Shown in pieces: positions 16,794 through 24,514 of a DNA stretch of 64,000 bases (within the stretch, counting starts at the first letter, position 1; the number at the start of each line of letters is the position of its first letter). Origin of the DNA: Chitinophagaceae bacterium. Its GTDB lineage: Bacteria > Bacteroidota > Bacteroidia > Chitinophagales > Chitinophagaceae. Made by a program: the position numbers and the translations under genes. The DNA is taken from contig JAMLHK010000002.1 of NCBI GenBank assembly GCA_023957155.1, positions 1 through 64,000 on the forward strand. Reading direction: 5' to 3'. The notes beneath the pieces are model-generated. The model saw only the letters and a program-made list of their open reading frames with translations, was not told the DNA's origin and searched no databases.

Positions 16794-18167
16794 TTAAGAT
16801 ATGAAGTTGTAGTATTTTAATTTAATAATATCTGCGGGTATGGGTTTCCGGTTCCAGTGCGTATGTATGGCAAGCGCTGCGCCAAGCGCCGTTGCCTGGG
16901 CTATGGACGCGGCGTATACTTCAACACCCGGGAATGCTTTTGCAAGAAGGTTCATATATAGCGGGTTCTTTCCAAATCCGCCATCCACGAATATCCGCTT
17001 TACGTCAGAGCCTTTCAGCACCAATCCCGTTGCCGTGATCTGGCTGTTCATGATGTCTGACATCAACTGGTGATACGCCTCTTCGTAGCTGTTAAAAGTT
17101 TCCAGGTTTCTTTCGGGGAAGACAGTTACTGATGCCGGTGCTTTCGGCGGTGTATCCGGTTGCTGCTCTAATGCAGTAATGATCTGGCTGTTGTACTGCA
17201 CTTTGGTATAGTAATCTGCGGGTTTGTTAAAATGAGCGGACAATCTTTTTACCTGCTGTTCATGTTCGTAACCTGCAAACAGGCGGGAAGCTTTTACCGG
17301 CTTTCTCTGGTAGGTCATATAGCAAAGGCAATCCTGCTGTAGCTCTTCAACGGTAAGGGGGGTATCGTTAAACGGGTTAAAGCTGATAGACCATGTACCG
17401 GTGGAGATCAGTATAAAAGGTTCTCTGAAATGGGAGAGATAGGGGATGAGTGCCGCCGAACTGTCGTGTAAGCCAACGCCCACTTTAATTTTTTTTCCTG
17501 ACTGGGTTATCGCCGTTACGCCATCCGAAGCAAAGATGGGGGGGAGCTTATTTATAATGCCTTCCCGGTATACCCATTCATGGTAATTGTTTTGGGGAAA
17601 ATTCCAGAGATTGGTATGACAGCCGATGCTCGTAATATCAGTGCAGGTTTTACCGGTAAGCAGGTAGCTGATATATTGCGGCAGATGCAGGGAGCAGGCG
17701 ATTTGGTCGAATACTGCTTTTTGCTCGTACTTTAAGCGATACAACTGCATACCCGAATTTAGACTGCCTAATACGGGGGAAGCCGTATGCATGGAGAACA
17801 TGATCTCACCGCCATACCTGCCATAAAATTTTTTCTTTAATTCTTCCGGGTAGGGTTTCAGGTAATTATATAACGGTGTTAGTGGATTACCATCGCTGTT
17901 TATATGTACAAAACTGGCGCCGTAGGAAGTAAAATTAATGGCTACAATATCAAAGGTATCCAGTTCGGCTATTTCCTTAAACGATGTCCGGATCCACGTT
18001 GTCAGCAGTTCCAGGTTTTCACAGGGATAGTTGTCCTCATCTGTTGTTTCGGTAAGGGATACACTCTTTTCATATACTACTTCGTAGTCTTCATTAAACA
18101 AAAAAAGCTTTTTATTTGTTTTGCCAATATCATAAATGGCAATAACAGGTATACGACCACTGCTCAT
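16794..18167 (-). CDS. rhaB: FGGY-family carbohydrate kinase, probable rhamnulokinase
   Basis: Predicted to phosphorylate L-rhamnulose to L-rhamnulose-1-phosphate with ATP. The 457-residue protein has the two actin-like FGGY domains. The N-terminal phosphate-binding loop is YDIGKTNKK, and the C-terminal signature is VDGGFGKNPLYMNLLAKAF. GLHDSSAAL carries the catalytic Asp. The sugar is inferred from neighbours: rhaI, rhaM, rhaD and rhaT lie just upstream on the same strand. A toxin-antitoxin pair on the other strand separates it from them, and it has its own good promoter. Confidence 0.83.
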   Translation of the reverse strand: MSSGRIPVIAIYDIGKTNKKLFLFNEDYEVVYEKSVSLTETTDEDNYPCENLELLTTWIRTSFKEIAELDTFDIVAINFTSYGASFVHINSDGNPLTPLYNYLKPYPEELKKKFYGRYGGEIMFSMHTASPVLGSLNSGMQLYRLKYEQKAVFDQIACSLHLPQYISYLLTGKTCTDITSIGCHTNLWNFPQNNYHEWVYREGIINKLPPIFASDGVTAITQSGKKIKVGVGLHDSSAALIPYLSHFREPFILISTGTWSISFNPFNDTPLTVEELQQDCLCYMTYQRKPVKASRLFAGYEHEQQVKRLSAHFNKPADYYTKVQYNSQIITALEQQPDTPPKAPASVTVFPERNLETFNSYEEAYHQLMSDIMNSQITATGLVLKGSDVKRIFVDGGFGKNPLYMNLLAKAFPGVEVYAASIAQATALGAALAIHTHWNRKPIPADIIKLKYYNFIS

Positions 18168-18171
18168 GGCA

Positions 18172-18202
18172 TAAAGATAGGAGGTGGTATTTGAACAGCA
18201 AA
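18172..18202 (-). promoter_or_regulatory. Promoter of rhaB
   Basis: On the minus strand, TTTG (18202-18199) is followed after exactly 19 bp by TATCTTTA (18179-18172), close to the Bacteroidota -33/-7 arrangement TTTG-N19-TAnnTTTG. It ends 4 bp before the rhaB ATG, which predicts a leaderless or nearly leaderless transcript. Confidence 0.6.
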
Positions 18203-18521
18203 AAAGAGGTTAAAAAAACTTATTTCGGATCAGCAATGTCCGGCACAGCGGGGATTAATTTTTATTCCGTATTTGAATTGAGTAAGGTATTTTTATACGT
18301 TTTTGGTTATAGTGGTAAAATATTTTTCAGGTATCAGTCAACCGGATAAACATATAGTAATTACTTCTCATTACCGGTCTTTACTATATCTGTTTATAAT
18401 GTACTGCCGCTTCTTGCAGCAGGTATTTGTATATTCAAAGCTTCTTTCATCCGGGTGTTGTGTAGCGTGGACAAACATCTGCTGATTTTGAACAGACGCA
18501 GAGCGGTTCGATAAATTTTTG
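18203..18521. other. Gene-free region between rhaB and the toxin-antitoxin pair
   Basis: About 320 bp of AT-rich DNA between divergent starts. I see no open frame with coding character. It must hold the rhaB upstream control sites; no clear inverted repeat operator is visible. Confidence 0.5.
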
Positions 18522-18529
18522 TAAATTTG
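18522..18529 (+). promoter_or_regulatory. Promoter -7 box of the mntA-hepT pair
   Basis: TAAATTTG matches TAnnTTTG exactly, 16 bp before the mntA start. It implies a very short leader. Confidence 0.55.
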
Positions 18530-18545
18530 ACTATGAAATTCAATA

Positions 18546-18848
18546 ATGAACAGGCTTGCAGCATATACTAATGATATCTCAGAACTTTGTAAAAATCACA
18601 GGGTAAAGAGCTTGTATGCTTTTGGTTCCGTACTCACTGATAAGTTTAATGAGAGCAGTGACATTGATTTGATTGTTGATTTTGCCAATATGGACGTTGA
18701 GGATTATGCAGATAACTATTTTGATTTTAAGTTTTCACTACAAGACATATTAAAACGACCGGTTGACTTATTGGAAAGTAAGGCCATAAGAAATCCGTAT
18801 TTCAAACAGGCGCTTAATCAACAAAGACAACTTGTGTATGAGCAATGA
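18546..18848 (+). CDS. mntA: MntA-type nucleotidyltransferase antitoxin
   Basis: A 100-residue minimal nucleotidyltransferase. The active-site pattern GSX10DXD is intact: Gly27-Ser28, then Asp39 and Asp41 (SDIDLIVDF). In characterised pairs such proteins add AMP units to a tyrosine of the HEPN toxin and so silence it. It overlaps hepT by 11 bp, the usual order and coupling. The pair is AT-rich compared with its neighbours and runs against the flanking rhamnose genes, which suggests acquisition by transfer. Confidence 0.88.
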   Translation: MNRLAAYTNDISELCKNHRVKSLYAFGSVLTDKFNESSDIDLIVDFANMDVEDYADNYFDFKFSLQDILKRPVDLLESKAIRNPYFKQALNQQRQLVYEQ

Positions 18849-19176
18849 AATAAAAACATGGCTTTATGATATTTTAAATGCGATTATTGAAATTGAAAGT
18901 TTTTTTGAAGAAACACCAAAAACTTTTGCAAATTATCAAAATGACTTACGGACAAGACGGGCAATTGAAAGAAACATTGAAATTGTCGGAGAAGCCTTAA
19001 ACAGAATTTTAAAGCATGATGAGGCGTTTTCTATTACTAACTCAAGAAAAATCGTTGATACAAGGAACAGAATAATTCATGGCTATGACTCTGTTTCTGA
19101 TGAAGTAATTTGGGGAGTTGTCATTAAACATCTCCCAGTTTTGAAAACAGAGGTGGAAAAGTTGTTAAGTGAATAG
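18838..19176 (+). CDS. hepT: HepT-type HEPN toxin (predicted RNase)
   Basis: A 112-residue all-helical HEPN protein. The catalytic and modification motif RX4HXY is intact: Arg76, His81 and Tyr83 in RNRIIHGYD. Tyr83 is the expected site of AMP addition by MntA. The ATG at 18838 is preferred over an in-frame TTG six bases earlier. It overlaps the mntA stop by 11 bp. Both partners look functional, so the module is probably active and self-regulated from the promoter at 18522. Confidence 0.88.
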   Translation: MSNEIKTWLYDILNAIIEIESFFEETPKTFANYQNDLRTRRAIERNIEIVGEALNRILKHDEAFSITNSRKIVDTRNRIIHGYDSVSDEVIWGVVIKHLPVLKTEVEKLLSE

Positions 19177-19213
19177 TTTTTCATCCCGCAATTTACTCCT
19201 TTTGCTCTCTCTG

Positions 19214-19260
19214 GTACAGACCTTTAGCATCCATGTAGGAAAGTAAACTGGGGTCTGTAC
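19214..19260. repeat. Inverted repeat between hepT and rhaI
   Basis: GTACAGACC (19214-19222) and GGTCTGTAC (19252-19260) are perfect complements with a 29-bp spacer, in the gap where hepT and rhaI converge. It may be a two-way terminator or a trace of the insertion that brought the toxin-antitoxin pair. The remaining 200 bp up to rhaI show no gene. Confidence 0.45.
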
Positions 19261-19462
19261 TTTGACCAAATGAAACACCGGAAACGGCGATACAGAAAGA
19301 CAAAAGGATACCTGCAGATCTGTTTGTTTTCATTATACCCGGAAGTCTGTTTAATGAGGTATTGAAGTTTTACCACCGGGAAGATGCAGACATAAAAAAG
19401 TCGTGCATCGTATTTCCCGGTTATTGGTGTAGCCCACTTCCCCCGCCGCACTGTTCCGTCTT

Positions 19463-20737
19463 TTACAATCCGGTAGCCACCGTCTTTGTACCCCTGTTCT
19501 TAATGAGCTGTTCCCGTACTTTCTCTTTGCGGAACAGGGAAATAGGATCTAATGCTCCGCCTGCGCGTAGCCTGGATTCCGCTACTAAGGGACGGACATC
19601 TGTACGAAAAGCATGCTGCAGGATTTCCTGTGCCTTAACCACGTCATTATTCTGACGGGCTTCCTGTAATGCCTTACGGTCTGTTATAAGTGCCTGCGTA
19701 TAGGCAATGAGTATGGCTTCAACAGACTGGATCAGGTCTTCGAGCGGATCTTTTACATTGTGAGACGCGTCAATCATCCAGCCCAGGTCTGTGGCATGAT
19801 CCATTCCCCGGGCATCCATACCTTCTACCAGTTCATTAAAGATCAGGTAAAGCTGGTAGGGTTTTATACTTCCCGTAGTAAGATCATCATCTCCGTATTT
19901 GGAGTCGTTGAAATGAAAGCCGCCTAATTTTCCTTCCATCAGCAGGAGGGATACAATTTGCTCAATATTTGCATTGGGCAGGTGATGTCCCAGGTCTACA
20001 AGAGTATAAGCTTTATCCCCCAGCTTGCTGGAATACAAATAGGATTGACCCCAGTCGCCTACGGTAGTGGAATAAAAATTAGGTTCGTATGCTTTGTATT
20101 CCACGAATATTTTCCAGTTGTCGGGCAATGCTTTGTATATTTCCTGCAATCCGCTCAGGGTGTTCTGGAATGCTTCGCGGAAATTCAGCTGGCCGGGGAA
20201 GCATGACCCGTCAGAAAGCCATACGGTTAAGGAATTAGAGCCTAATTCCACGCCGTGACGGATCACTTCAATGTTGTGATCAATGGCCTGCCGGCGGATA
20301 GCTTTATTTACATTTTGTAAGGAACCGAATTTATAGCTGAGCGGCTGACCGGGCTGATCCTGGAAGGTATTTGAATTCATGGCATCAAACTTCAGTCCGT
20401 GTTGGGCGGCAAGCGCTTTTATATGTGCAGGATTTTCGGGTATATCCCAGGGGATATGCAATGATATGGCGCCGCTGGATTTGTTGAGTGCATGCAACAG
20501 TCCGATGTCCTCAATTTTTTCTTCCAGGCTGCGCGGTTCACCGCCGCCGGAGAATCTTCCGAACCGTGTGCCGCCGGTTCCCAACGCCCAGCTGGGAATG
20601 GCTATCTGAAAGGCAACCAGCTTTTCAATAATACTTTCGGCATTTTCAATATTTGTATTGCAATACGCCAGCCTGTTGCTGTGCGCTTTCTGTAGGGCTT
20701 CGTTATGGCCGTCAATCTTGTATTTTTCTAATAGCAT
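19463..20737 (-). CDS. rhaI: L-rhamnose isomerase, RhaI type
   Basis: Predicted to convert L-rhamnose to L-rhamnulose. The 424-residue TIM barrel belongs to the xylose-isomerase-like fold, not to the E. coli RhaA sequence group. Metal-binding segments are visible: FVEYKAYEPNFYS, TLVDLGHHLPNA, GGFHFNDSKYGDDDL and the Asp in LGWMIDASHNVKDP. The start at 20737 lies 13 bp after the rhaM stop, so the two are co-transcribed. Being the RhaI type with RhaM and fused RhaD/E matches the Bacteroidota rhamnose pathway. Confidence 0.9.
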   Translation of the reverse strand: MLLEKYKIDGHNEALQKAHSNRLAYCNTNIENAESIIEKLVAFQIAIPSWALGTGGTRFGRFSGGGEPRSLEEKIEDIGLLHALNKSSGAISLHIPWDIPENPAHIKALAAQHGLKFDAMNSNTFQDQPGQPLSYKFGSLQNVNKAIRRQAIDHNIEVIRHGVELGSNSLTVWLSDGSCFPGQLNFREAFQNTLSGLQEIYKALPDNWKIFVEYKAYEPNFYSTTVGDWGQSYLYSSKLGDKAYTLVDLGHHLPNANIEQIVSLLLMEGKLGGFHFNDSKYGDDDLTTGSIKPYQLYLIFNELVEGMDARGMDHATDLGWMIDASHNVKDPLEDLIQSVEAILIAYTQALITDRKALQEARQNNDVVKAQEILQHAFRTDVRPLVAESRLRAGGALDPISLFRKEKVREQLIKNRGTKTVATGL

Positions 20738-20749
20738 GGTATAAATTTT

Positions 20750-21064
20750 TTATGGCAGATAAAATACTTCTTTCAATGGGATGCTTACCGGCGATTCATC
20801 GTCATTTACATCCATGATGTCTTTCATAAAATGCCACCAGCGTTGCATGACAGGTTGCTGTGGCAACTGATCCATTACAGCAGGATCAGTTACCTGTAAA
20901 TACCCGAATAAATTTCCCGTTGATTCTTCTAAAAATATAGAATATTCCCGGATATTATTGTCTTTTAATAATGCACTCAGTTCCGGCCATATTGCTGCAT
21001 GCCGTTTCTGGTATTCGGCTTCAAATCCTTTATGCAGTTTCATGATGAAAGCCAGGCGGTGCAT
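20750..21064 (-). CDS. rhaM: L-rhamnose mutarotase
   Basis: Interconverts the alpha and beta anomers of L-rhamnose to feed the isomerase. At 104 residues it is full length. The family's catalytic His22 is present in QKRHAAIWPEL, with the conserved Trp-Trp pair in MQRWWHFMKDIM and a central GYLQV strand. It sits between rhaD/E (86 bp upstream) and rhaI (13 bp downstream) in the same operon. The 86-bp gap holds a palindromic repeat. Confidence 0.95.
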   Translation of the reverse strand: MHRLAFIMKLHKGFEAEYQKRHAAIWPELSALLKDNNIREYSIFLEESTGNLFGYLQVTDPAVMDQLPQQPVMQRWWHFMKDIMDVNDDESPVSIPLKEVFYLP

Positions 21065-21104
21065 GCAAGTTTGAAATTTGAGATCTGAGATTTGGTTCTT
21101 TCCC

Positions 21105-21146
21105 GCCTGCGGTCTGACCTTCCTCAGATTGGTGCCGACCGCAGGC
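21105..21146. repeat. Palindromic repeat in the rhaD-rhaM gap
   Basis: GCCTGCGGTC (21105-21114) and GACCGCAGGC (21137-21146) form a perfect 10-bp inverted repeat with a 22-bp spacer that contains TGACC and GGTGCC. The sequence is related to the repeats at 58332 and 60431. Next to it lies the TTTGAAATTTGAGA motif (21071 onward). In the rha mRNA it could act as a processing or stabilising hairpin. Confidence 0.6.
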
Positions 21147-21150
21147 TACA

Positions 21151-23268
21151 TTACCTCACAAATGCCATTGCAACGCCGCCGTCAATGTTGAGTACATTAC
21201 CGGTAGCCTTGTTTAGCAGTCCCCCGGTGAAAGCAAAACAGGCATTGGCGATATCTTCCGGCAGGATGATCTGGTTCAGTAAAGTACGTTTGGCATAAAA
21301 AGCAGGCAGCTCCTCTACGGTTATGCCGTATGCCTTAGCACGTCCTTCAGCCCAGGCGCCTGCCCATATTTTGCTGTCGGAAATAACGGCATCCGGGTTT
21401 ACCACGTTCACCCGGATATGATCTTTACCTAACTCGGCTGCATTTAAGCGGCTTAAATGCAGCTGTGCAGCTTTAGCCGATCCATAGCCTGCATTATTGG
21501 GACCGCTCACCAAGGCATTCTTACTTACAATATTTATAATGTCTCCCCCCATATCCTGCTTACGCATTTGGTTTACCCCCGATTGGGTAACCAGGAACTG
21601 ACCTTTTACCAATACATCGTACAGGATGTCCCAGTCTTTTTCAGTATGCTCTTCTATGGGTTTGGAAATGGATAATCCGGCACAGTTGACCACGATGTCT
21701 ATACCGCCAAAGTATAGCGCTGCGGTGTCAAAGGCTTTGTTGATGCTGTCGGCGCTGGTAACATCGAGCAACTCTGTTGTAAAGCTGTCTTTGCTGTAGT
21801 GGGCGCTAAAATCCTTTTTTGCGTTGGCCAGCCTTTCTGCATCGTTATCATTAACGATGACAACGGCGCCTTCATCAGCAAATTTTTTAGCAATGGCTTT
21901 GCCTATGCCGCCAGCGCTCCCGGTTACCAGGGCAATTCGTCCCGACAACGCTTTAGGCTTGGGCATACGCTGTAGCTTTGCTTCCTCCAATAGCCAGTAT
22001 TCAATGTTAAACGCTTCCTGCCGGGGCAGTGAAGTATATTCGGAAATCGCCTCAGCCCCTTTCATTACATTAATAGCATTAATATAAAATTCGGCGGCTA
22101 CCCGTGCTGTTTGTTTGTCTTTGGCAAAGGTAAACATGCCTACGCCGGGATACAGTATCACCACCGGGTTGGCATCGCGCATGGCAGGACTGTTGGGGTG
22201 CTTGCATTTTTCGTAGTAGTCGGTATACATTTTCCGGTAAGCCTCAAACTGCGGCTTCAGCTTTTCCTTTACGGAAGCCACATCGGCTATGCTTTCTTCC
22301 GGTGTGAGGTTCAGTACCAGCGGGCTGATCTTGGTTCTTAAAAAGTGATCAGGGCAACTGGTACCCATTGGCGCCAGCCGGTCTAAGTGATTTGAATTAA
22401 TATATTCCAGCACTCTTTCATCATCGGTAAAATGCCCGATCATTTTTATGTTTGAAGAGCAGAATCCCCTTAGTATAGGAGCCAATCCGGCCGCTTTAGC
22501 CAGTCTTTCTTCCTGAGGTAAAGAGGATATTTTCGCTCCTCCGAATACCGGTTTCTTTTTGATGTTTTCTTCAATATAAGCGGCACAGCGTTCAATGACT
22601 TCCAGGGTGTTGATGTAGCTTTCAAAGGCGGTATCGCCCCAGGTAAACAACCCGTGTGAGCCGAGCATGATACCCCTTATCCCGGGATTTTCATCCAGGC
22701 ATTGCTTTAATTTCAAGCCGAGATCAAAACCGGGACGCTGCCATTCTACCCAGCCGATGGTTCCGTTAAATAATCCCTGCGTAATACGTTTGCCGTCTTT
22801 CGCAGCAGCAATGGCGATGGCTGCATCAGGGTGCAGATGGTCTATATGTTTAAAGGGAAGAAAACCATGCAAAGGTGTATCAATCGAAGGTGCTTTGGAG
22901 CTCAGGTCAAAAATGCAGTGGTTAAACAGCTCCACCATTTCATCCTCATGATCAATGCCACGATATACATTGGTCAGGCTTCTCAGGCGATCTGCGTACA
23001 GTGCTGCCAGCCCGCTTTTCTTTAAGGTACCCAGGTCGCCTCCCGATCCTTTTATCCACATTACTTCTGTTTCTTTACCGGTAAGGGGGTCCGGGGCGAC
23101 CACTTTGCAGGATGTATTTCCTCCGCCATAGTTGGTGAGCCGCAGATCGGCGCCCAATAAATTAGAACGGTATATCAGTAATGCTACTTCGTCTCCCGCC
23201 AGCTTAGCGGCAGCTTCTTCATTCCATAAATAGCTTACATGTTTAAAATCAGTGACAGGCATATTCAT
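21151..23268 (-). CDS. rhaD: Bifunctional rhamnulose-1-phosphate aldolase / lactaldehyde dehydrogenase
   Basis: A two-domain fusion of 705 residues. The N-terminal class II aldolase domain (about 1-420) has zinc-binding KHIDHLHPDAA and GSHGLFTWGD; it splits L-rhamnulose-1-phosphate into DHAP and L-lactaldehyde. The C-terminal short-chain dehydrogenase domain (about 435-705) has VTGSAGGIGKAIA, NCAGLS and YGSAKAA with the Tyr-x3-Lys pair; it is expected to oxidise lactaldehyde to L-lactate. The ATG at 23268 is preferred to the TTG three bases upstream. It follows rhaT by 38 bp. Confidence 0.92.
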   Translation of the reverse strand: MNMPVTDFKHVSYLWNEEAAAKLAGDEVALLIYRSNLLGADLRLTNYGGGNTSCKVVAPDPLTGKETEVMWIKGSGGDLGTLKKSGLAALYADRLRSLTNVYRGIDHEDEMVELFNHCIFDLSSKAPSIDTPLHGFLPFKHIDHLHPDAAIAIAAAKDGKRITQGLFNGTIGWVEWQRPGFDLGLKLKQCLDENPGIRGIMLGSHGLFTWGDTAFESYINTLEVIERCAAYIEENIKKKPVFGGAKISSLPQEERLAKAAGLAPILRGFCSSNIKMIGHFTDDERVLEYINSNHLDRLAPMGTSCPDHFLRTKISPLVLNLTPEESIADVASVKEKLKPQFEAYRKMYTDYYEKCKHPNSPAMRDANPVVILYPGVGMFTFAKDKQTARVAAEFYINAINVMKGAEAISEYTSLPRQEAFNIEYWLLEEAKLQRMPKPKALSGRIALVTGSAGGIGKAIAKKFADEGAVVIVNDNDAERLANAKKDFSAHYSKDSFTTELLDVTSADSINKAFDTAALYFGGIDIVVNCAGLSISKPIEEHTEKDWDILYDVLVKGQFLVTQSGVNQMRKQDMGGDIINIVSKNALVSGPNNAGYGSAKAAQLHLSRLNAAELGKDHIRVNVVNPDAVISDSKIWAGAWAEGRAKAYGITVEELPAFYAKRTLLNQIILPEDIANACFAFTGGLLNKATGNVLNIDGGVAMAFVR

Positions 23269-23306
23269 CAAATTTTCTGTTAAGGTTTACTAATTTGTCG
23301 GTTTTA

Positions 23307-24362
23307 TCAGGGAAGCGAATTGCCATATCCTACCAACACTACCGAAAGTATAATAATGGCTATCCCTGCAATTATAGTAGCATACGTTTTTTTGCTCACT
23401 CCTTTCCATTCTTTCAATATAATCCCCCACATGCTGGATATCAGGATGATAAAAGCCATGTGCAGTATCCACGAGCTAGCGCCATTTCCCAACTTGCTTT
23501 CTCCCATTCCATAAAAGAAAAACTGGAGAAACCAGGTAGTGCCGGCAAGTGCTGAAAAAATATAATTCCCTTTAAGCGGTGTAGACCGGTTGGCATAATC
23601 GCCAAACGATTTGTTCTTCGCGTTCAGGAACATGCACCAGATAAAATTCGTTGTTAGTCCACCGAGCATGATCACTACAAAAATTACGTTGTTCCTGAAC
23701 AGGGGATTCGCTCCTGCTGCCTCGGCCGCTTCTCCCATTACCTTTCCTGCAGAAATGGCAAAACTCATGCAAGCGCTGAGAATACCGGAAAAAATGGCAA
23801 CGACCAATCCTACTTTCAGGTTAAATTCCTTAATGCTGGCCTGCTTTTCTTCTTTCGTCAATTCTTTTTCTTTTCGCATTCCGGCTAACCCGCAGATAGC
23901 GATCCCCACGAGGCAAACGACCACTCCCAGCAGCACGAACATGCCGCGGCTGGTTTGCAGCATTGATGAAAAGGTATCCGGCGAGCCGGCGTTGAATATA
24001 TCATTGTATATCGGCGGGATCAGGGCTCCGAAAGCAGAGCAAAACCCAAGGGCAACAGCCATTCCGAGCGACATACCCAGGTAGCGCATGCTCAACCCGA
24101 AAGTAAGTCCGCCGATCCCCCAAAGAACCCCGAGGAAATAAGTCCAGAATAGCGTATTACCATCTGTGGACTTTATTATATCCATGAAACCCGGCACTGT
24201 GAGCCAGGCGGCTATAAAAGGTACGATCAGCCAGGAAAAAAAACCTCCTACGATCCAGTAACTTTCCCAGGACCATCCTTTAACTTTCTTGTACGGTATA
24301 TAAAAGCTGCCGGAGGCAAATCCTCCCAAAAAATGAAAAATAACTCCTAAAATAGCTTGCAT
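23307..24362 (-). CDS. rhaT: L-rhamnose/proton symporter
   Basis: A 351-residue inner-membrane transporter of the RhaT family in the drug/metabolite superfamily, with about ten hydrophobic segments. Family segments include GGFASGSFYIPYKKVKGWSW near the N-terminus, WGIGGLTFGLSMRYLGMSLG and the C-terminal SSWILHMAFIILISSMWGI. It heads the operon rhaT-rhaD-rhaM-rhaI. The promoter is expected in the 150-bp gap to the divergent gene at 24515. Confidence 0.94.
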   Translation of the reverse strand: MQAILGVIFHFLGGFASGSFYIPYKKVKGWSWESYWIVGGFFSWLIVPFIAAWLTVPGFMDIIKSTDGNTLFWTYFLGVLWGIGGLTFGLSMRYLGMSLGMAVALGFCSAFGALIPPIYNDIFNAGSPDTFSSMLQTSRGMFVLLGVVVCLVGIAICGLAGMRKEKELTKEEKQASIKEFNLKVGLVVAIFSGILSACMSFAISAGKVMGEAAEAAGANPLFRNNVIFVVIMLGGLTTNFIWCMFLNAKNKSFGDYANRSTPLKGNYIFSALAGTTWFLQFFFYGMGESKLGNGASSWILHMAFIILISSMWGIILKEWKGVSKKTYATIIAGIAIIILSVVLVGYGNSLP

Positions 24363-24400
24363 TTCTCAGCCTTTTGTGTAAGAATAAATAATATGATATC

Positions 24401-24408
24401 CAAAAGTA
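24401..24408 (-). promoter_or_regulatory. Candidate promoter -7 box of the rha operon
   Basis: On the minus strand the box reads TACTTTTG, an exact TAnnTTTG match, 38 bp before the rhaT start. An AGTATACT palindrome overlaps it and could be part of an operator. No clear -33 box is seen at the usual spacing. No rhamnose regulator gene lies in the window. Confidence 0.45.
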
Positions 24409-24514
24409 TACTATACTCCCGTTAAAGCTGTCATGTGCTGTCATGTGTTCGGGAGAATTTACAGTATACAGGGCTATTTTTTTTGAACGTATATTTAGGC
24501 TGCAAAAATCAGAT

